Shown: positions 7,801-10,034 of the stretch, piece by piece | How the letters are laid out: each line of letters begins with the position of its first letter | Numbering within the stretch: the first letter of the stretch is position 1 | Assembly (NCBI GenBank): GCA_022710245.1 | Contig: JAKLHH010000180.1 | Coordinates: forward strand, 1-10,034 | DNA length: 10,034 nucleotides | Source: Myxococcota bacterium | GTDB lineage: Bacteria > Myxococcota > Polyangia > GCA-2747355 > JAKLHH01 | Reading direction: 5' to 3' | Program-made: the position numbers and the translations under genes | Notes under the pieces: model-generated | Told to the model about the DNA's origin: nothing | The model's input: the letters and a program-made list of their open reading frames with translations, nothing else | Databases searched by the model: none

Positions 7801-8278
7801 CGGCGCCGCCGTCGACGAGGCCGGCGACCTGCTCGCGGTAGGCGATGACGAGATCGTCGAAGCTGATGTGACCGAGGCTGGGCAGCTTGGTCCCGGGGCC
7901 GATCGAGCCGGCGACGAAGCGCGGCCGGTCGGGGCGGCTCCAGCCGTGCGCGACCTCGCGAGCGAGCGCGGCGGCGCGCCGGTTGAGGTCGTAGGCCTCC
8001 GCGGCGAGCCCGTACTCGGCCAGCACCACGCGGCTCGCGCCGAAGCTGTCGGTCTCCACCACGTGGCAGCCGACGGAGAAGAAGCGGTCGTGGAGGCCGC
8101 GGATGACGTCGGGGCGCGTGCGGACGAGGACCTCGTTGCAGCCCTCCTGGCCGTCGAAGTCATCGGCGGTGAGCTCGAGCTGCTGCAGGTTGCTCCCGGT
8201 CGCGCCGTCGAAGATGACCGGCCGCTCGCGGAGGAGCTGGAGGAAGGCGGAGCCCTGGATGGCGTCGGATCTGCTCAT
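4838..8278 (-). CDS. metH: Cobalamin-dependent methionine synthase
   Basis: This 1146-residue cytoplasmic enzyme transfers a methyl group from 5-methyltetrahydrofolate through cobalamin to homocysteine, giving methionine. All modules are present in order. The homocysteine/zinc barrel (about 11-312) has Cys230 (GLNCATGP) and Cys296-Cys297 (GGCCGTTP). The pterin-binding barrel (about 342-600) opens with VGERTNANGSKRF. The cobalamin cap is at about 636-715. The cobalamin Rossmann domain (about 722-850) has GDVHDIG with axial-ligand His734. The reactivation domain (about 895-1146) has RYSFGYPACP and HHPAAKYF. The protein is shorter than E. coli MetH (1227), and the reactivation domain is of the form I associate with actinobacterial and cyanobacterial enzymes rather than the enterobacterial RPAPGYPACP type. 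AGGGAGGG precedes the ATG by 8 bases. It lies 24 bp after the J/TPR gene, leaving no space for a cobalamin or SAM riboswitch directly upstream. Confidence 0.97.
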   Translation of the reverse strand: MSRSDAIQGSAFLQLLRERPVIFDGATGSNLQQLELTADDFDGQEGCNEVLVRTRPDVIRGLHDRFFSVGCHVVETDSFGASRVVLAEYGLAAEAYDLNRRAAALAREVAHGWSRPDRPRFVAGSIGPGTKLPSLGHISFDDLVIAYREQVAGLVDGGADLLLVETCQDLLQTRAAIFAVRRELERLGRRLPLMVTLTIETTGTLLVGSDLGAALAALAPLRPDLLGLNCATGPLEMKRHLRALSQSAPFPLAAQPNAGLPENVGGRTVYPLSPEEFARWHEGFILEEGVQVVGGCCGTTPEHLAALALRVDGLKPAPRAPVLEPALSSLYAPMTLAQEPRPFLVGERTNANGSKRFRELLLADRHDELLELAREQERGGAHALDLCTAYVGRDEVRDMRECVTRFTRQVRLPLFIDSTQPEVMEAALKLCAGRTALNSINLEDGEARARQILELARDFGCAVVALAIDEEGMARTVERKLAVAERLYRLATEEYGLAPGDLIFDMLTFTVGSGDETLRDAAVQTLEAIRQLRARLPGVLTLLGVSNISFGLKPAARRVLTSVFLHLAVDAGLDLAIVDASKILPLARIDPETRSLAEALLFDRREGGDPLLTYLSHFDARGAGAEAVSPEADERPLRERLARKVVDGERGDLELLLASALTQQGPLEIINDILIPAMKEVGELFGSGQMQLPFVLQSAEVMKQAVSFLEPFLERKDQASRGTLVLATVKGDVHDIGKNLVDILLSNNGFRVLNLGIKVPVEEMIRVWREERADAIGMSGLLVKSTVVMKENLEELRRRGLEPPVLLGGAALTRRYVEQDLRAIYGPGVHYGKDAFEGLDLMRRVMEGGEAPARPAEVKPANIGALLAPHEEEPFLHAPEGIEPAEPPPAPFLGSRLRELPLEEVFALLNETTLFRGQWQYRRGKLDADAYHRLIEEEVRPIFERLKREVAAEGLLRPRAVYGYFRCSSEGNDLIVEDPGGGAPARFRFPRQRKPPYHCIADFFRPAERGPDLFGALVVTVGAEVSARIAELFAAHRYREYLHLHGLAVEAAEASAELMHRLMREELGIAAADATSAEGFFRQQYRGSRYSFGYPACPELEDQRGLFRLLDPARVGVSLTEGAQMVPEQSVSAFVVHHPAAKYFAV

Positions 8279-8302
8279 CGTCGTATCCCTCCCTGGGGGG
8301 CG

Positions 8303-10034
8303 TCAGGCGAGCGCGAGGCCGAGGCTCGTGCGCAGCTCGCCATAGCTCTCGGAGAGCGCGAAGTCGAAGAGGTCGGCCTGCGCCTCGGCCTCCGAGGTGC
8401 CGAGCACGCGCCCGGCGACGAGGAGATCGCCGCAGAGGAGCAGGCCGACCCGGTCCGCCGAGCGCTGGATGCCCCGCTGCCAGTCGCTGAGGTTGAGGTG
8501 CTCGAAGCGCTTGCGCAAGCTGCTGACGGCCGCCTTCACCGCGCCGGTCAGCTCGGCCGAGCCCCCCAGCTCGGCGCCGATCAAGGCGACCAGCCCGTCG
8601 GGGTCCGGCACCTTGAGCTGCGGCATCGCCGCGACCAGCGAGGCGAGGATGTAGCCGCGCAGCACGCGCCGGGGGCGCCAGGTCGCCATCGCCCGGCCAG
8701 GGGTGAGCAGGCTGAGGGCGCGAGCCAGGCGGTAGACGAGCTCGGCCGGGTGGTCGTCCATGCAGAGGACGCCGTCGCCGATGAGGAGCAGCACCGGGTC
8801 GGTGCCGATCGCCTGCACCTCGGGCCCCAGGTGCGTCTTGAGCGCGATGGAGGGCGCGGGGACGCCCAGCACCTCGCAGAGCGAGGTCAGCCAGTCGCGC
8901 AGCCCCTCGGGCAGGGTGTCGCGCCGCAGCAGCTCGGCGCGGTCCACGTCGAAGTCCTCGAGCTTGAGCGGGTGCAGTCGCTGCACCAGCGGGGCGAGCA
9001 CCTGGAAGAGCGTGGCGAGCCCGGCGTCGTCGTCGGTGTGGTGCAGGCGGTCCCAGAGCGCTGCCTCGAGCGGCCGCACCGCCCGGCGCGGCCCCGCGGG
9101 CTGGTGCTTGGCCAGGAACTCCTGCTCCTCGGGGCTCGCCGTGCCGCGCAGCTCCGCGCAGCTCGCGGCGATCAGGGCCGCGTCGAGCCGGCCGGCGCCC
9201 TGGTGCAGCCGGAAGAGCTGGTGCAGCGGCTCGGCCTGCGACGGGTCGCTGCGCAGGAGCGAGCGGTAGCCGAGCACGGCCTCGGGCCAGCGCTCCGGGC
9301 TGGCGCGGTTGAGCTCGGCGAGCAGCGCCTGCAGGTCGCGGTCCTTCGGCTTCAGCCGCAGGGCCGCGGTGGCCGCCAGGCGCGCGCGGTCCTCGTCGAG
9401 GACCTTGTCACGGTAGAAGAGCGCCAGGCGCTGCCAGAGGACGGCCGACCACTCCGCGTCCTGATCCCCGAGGAGGTGCAGCGTGCGCCGGTAGTCGAGC
9501 TCGAGCTGCTCGAGCTGCCCGCCCTCCAGCTGCAGGTCCTCGAGCTCGTCGAAGCCCTCCTGGCAGGTGGGGTCGAGCTTGATCAGCTTGCGCAGGTGCT
9601 GCGCGGACTCCTCCAGGTGGCCGAGCGAGCGGCTGACCTTGGCGGCCACCAGGTAGCAGGTGATCTCACCGGGGTCGCTGGCGATGGCGGTCTGCACCTC
9701 GACCATCGCCTCCTCGGCGGCCTGCGCGGTCTCGCCGGCGCCCATGAAGTGGGCGAGCGCGTGCATGGCCCGGTACTCGGCCTGCTCGTCGAGCTGGGCG
9801 GCGCGCCCGAAGGCGACGGCGGCCTCGGCGAAGCGCCGCCGCTCGAAGAGGTCCTCCCCCTCGCGGCAGAGGTCCTCGGCGCGCAGCGCGTTGTTGCGGG
9901 CCTTGGGTGGGCCCTTGCCGGCCAGCGCGCGATCGTACTCGACCCGCTGCGTCGGGTCGGAGAGGACGGAGAAGGCCTTGTCGAGCCGCGCGCAGATCTC
10001 GTCGAGGTGGGCGGTCTCGTCGCCGAGCTCGATC
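8303..10034 (-). CDS. J-domain/TPR protein with uncharacterised C-terminal domain, partial (5' end beyond right edge)
   Basis: The frame is open from the right edge to a TGA at 8303-8305, giving 576 residues in view. An ATG at 9764-9766 is available, but coding clearly begins earlier. The first 35 residues match the last helices of a DnaJ J domain (FSVLSDPTQRVEYDRALAG); the HPD loop would lie just outside. Next come helical repeats of TPR character (CREGEDLFERRRFAEAAVAF; later SRSLGHLEESAQHLRKLIKLDP), continuing to about residue 300. Residues about 350-576 form a separate helical domain with ELVYRLARALSLLTPGRA and RVGLLLCGDLLVAGRVL, which I do not recognise with confidence. It recalls membrane-free, motif-less relatives of M48-like peptidases in myxobacterial TPR proteins, but no HExxH is present. 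There is no signal or membrane segment. J domains recruit DnaK, so a chaperone adaptor or scaffold is plausible. It ends 24 bp before metH. Confidence 0.82.
   Translation of the reverse strand, partial: IELGDETAHLDEICARLDKAFSVLSDPTQRVEYDRALAGKGPPKARNNALRAEDLCREGEDLFERRRFAEAAVAFGRAAQLDEQAEYRAMHALAHFMGAGETAQAAEEAMVEVQTAIASDPGEITCYLVAAKVSRSLGHLEESAQHLRKLIKLDPTCQEGFDELEDLQLEGGQLEQLELDYRRTLHLLGDQDAEWSAVLWQRLALFYRDKVLDEDRARLAATAALRLKPKDRDLQALLAELNRASPERWPEAVLGYRSLLRSDPSQAEPLHQLFRLHQGAGRLDAALIAASCAELRGTASPEEQEFLAKHQPAGPRRAVRPLEAALWDRLHHTDDDAGLATLFQVLAPLVQRLHPLKLEDFDVDRAELLRRDTLPEGLRDWLTSLCEVLGVPAPSIALKTHLGPEVQAIGTDPVLLLIGDGVLCMDDHPAELVYRLARALSLLTPGRAMATWRPRRVLRGYILASLVAAMPQLKVPDPDGLVALIGAELGGSAELTGAVKAAVSSLRKRFEHLNLSDWQRGIQRSADRVGLLLCGDLLVAGRVLGTSEAEAQADLFDFALSESYGELRTSLGLALA

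Noticed and set aside
8279..8302. Possible cobalamin or SAM riboswitch upstream of metH
   Set aside because: The gap is only 24 bases, mostly taken up by the ribosome-binding site, and the upstream gene is coding right up to it.
1..10034. Mobile elements, CRISPR arrays, tRNA/rRNA genes, defence or biosynthetic clusters
   Set aside because: No transposase or integrase motifs, no regularly spaced repeats and no RNA gene signatures were seen on either strand. The coding frames are intact and compositionally uniform.

Overview
The window is very GC-rich (about 70% by eye) with strong G/C at third codon positions. Its gene set is two secreted lipoproteins of a von Willebrand A type and a beta-helix type, an iron superoxide dismutase, a rubredoxin, a full-length cobalamin-dependent methionine synthase, and a J-domain/TPR protein. 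This looks like a chromosomal stretch of a delta-proteobacterial or Myxococcota-type Gram-negative bacterium. The taxonomic guess is inference from composition and gene style; no marker gene settles it.

Layout from left to right. Positions 1-1238 (minus) hold the N-terminal part of a lipoprotein with a VWA domain, running off the left edge and starting at TTG. Positions 1239-1596 are a 358-bp divergent intergenic region with a candidate sod promoter and several symmetric or repeated elements. Positions 1597-2172 (plus) encode an Fe-type superoxide dismutase. A 47-bp convergent gap follows. The rest of the window is on the minus strand and reads, in transcription order, J-domain/TPR protein (5' end beyond the right edge, to 8303), methionine synthase metH (8278-4838), rubredoxin (4770-4588) and a parallel beta-helix lipoprotein with a C-terminal F5/8 type C domain (4550-2220). 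The gaps are 24, 67 and 37 bp, so these four could form one transcription unit, although a dyad lies between the last two.

How they fit together. MetH makes methionine from homocysteine and methyl-tetrahydrofolate, and its C-terminal domain allows reductive reactivation when cobalamin is oxidised. The rubredoxin next door is a small one-electron carrier, so an electron-supply role for MetH or for an oxygen-stress enzyme is conceivable but unproven. SodB is a cytoplasmic oxidative-stress enzyme with its own promoter. The two lipoproteins probably act at the cell envelope, one perhaps in binding or adhesion and the other in polysaccharide binding or cleavage.

I found no mobile element, CRISPR array, RNA gene, toxin-antitoxin or defence cluster. 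The window is mostly ordinary housekeeping sequence. The more interesting points are the regulatory region upstream of sodB, the CTAG-rich dyad between rubredoxin and the beta-helix lipoprotein, the metH-rubredoxin neighbourhood, and the uncharacterised C-terminal domain of the J/TPR protein.
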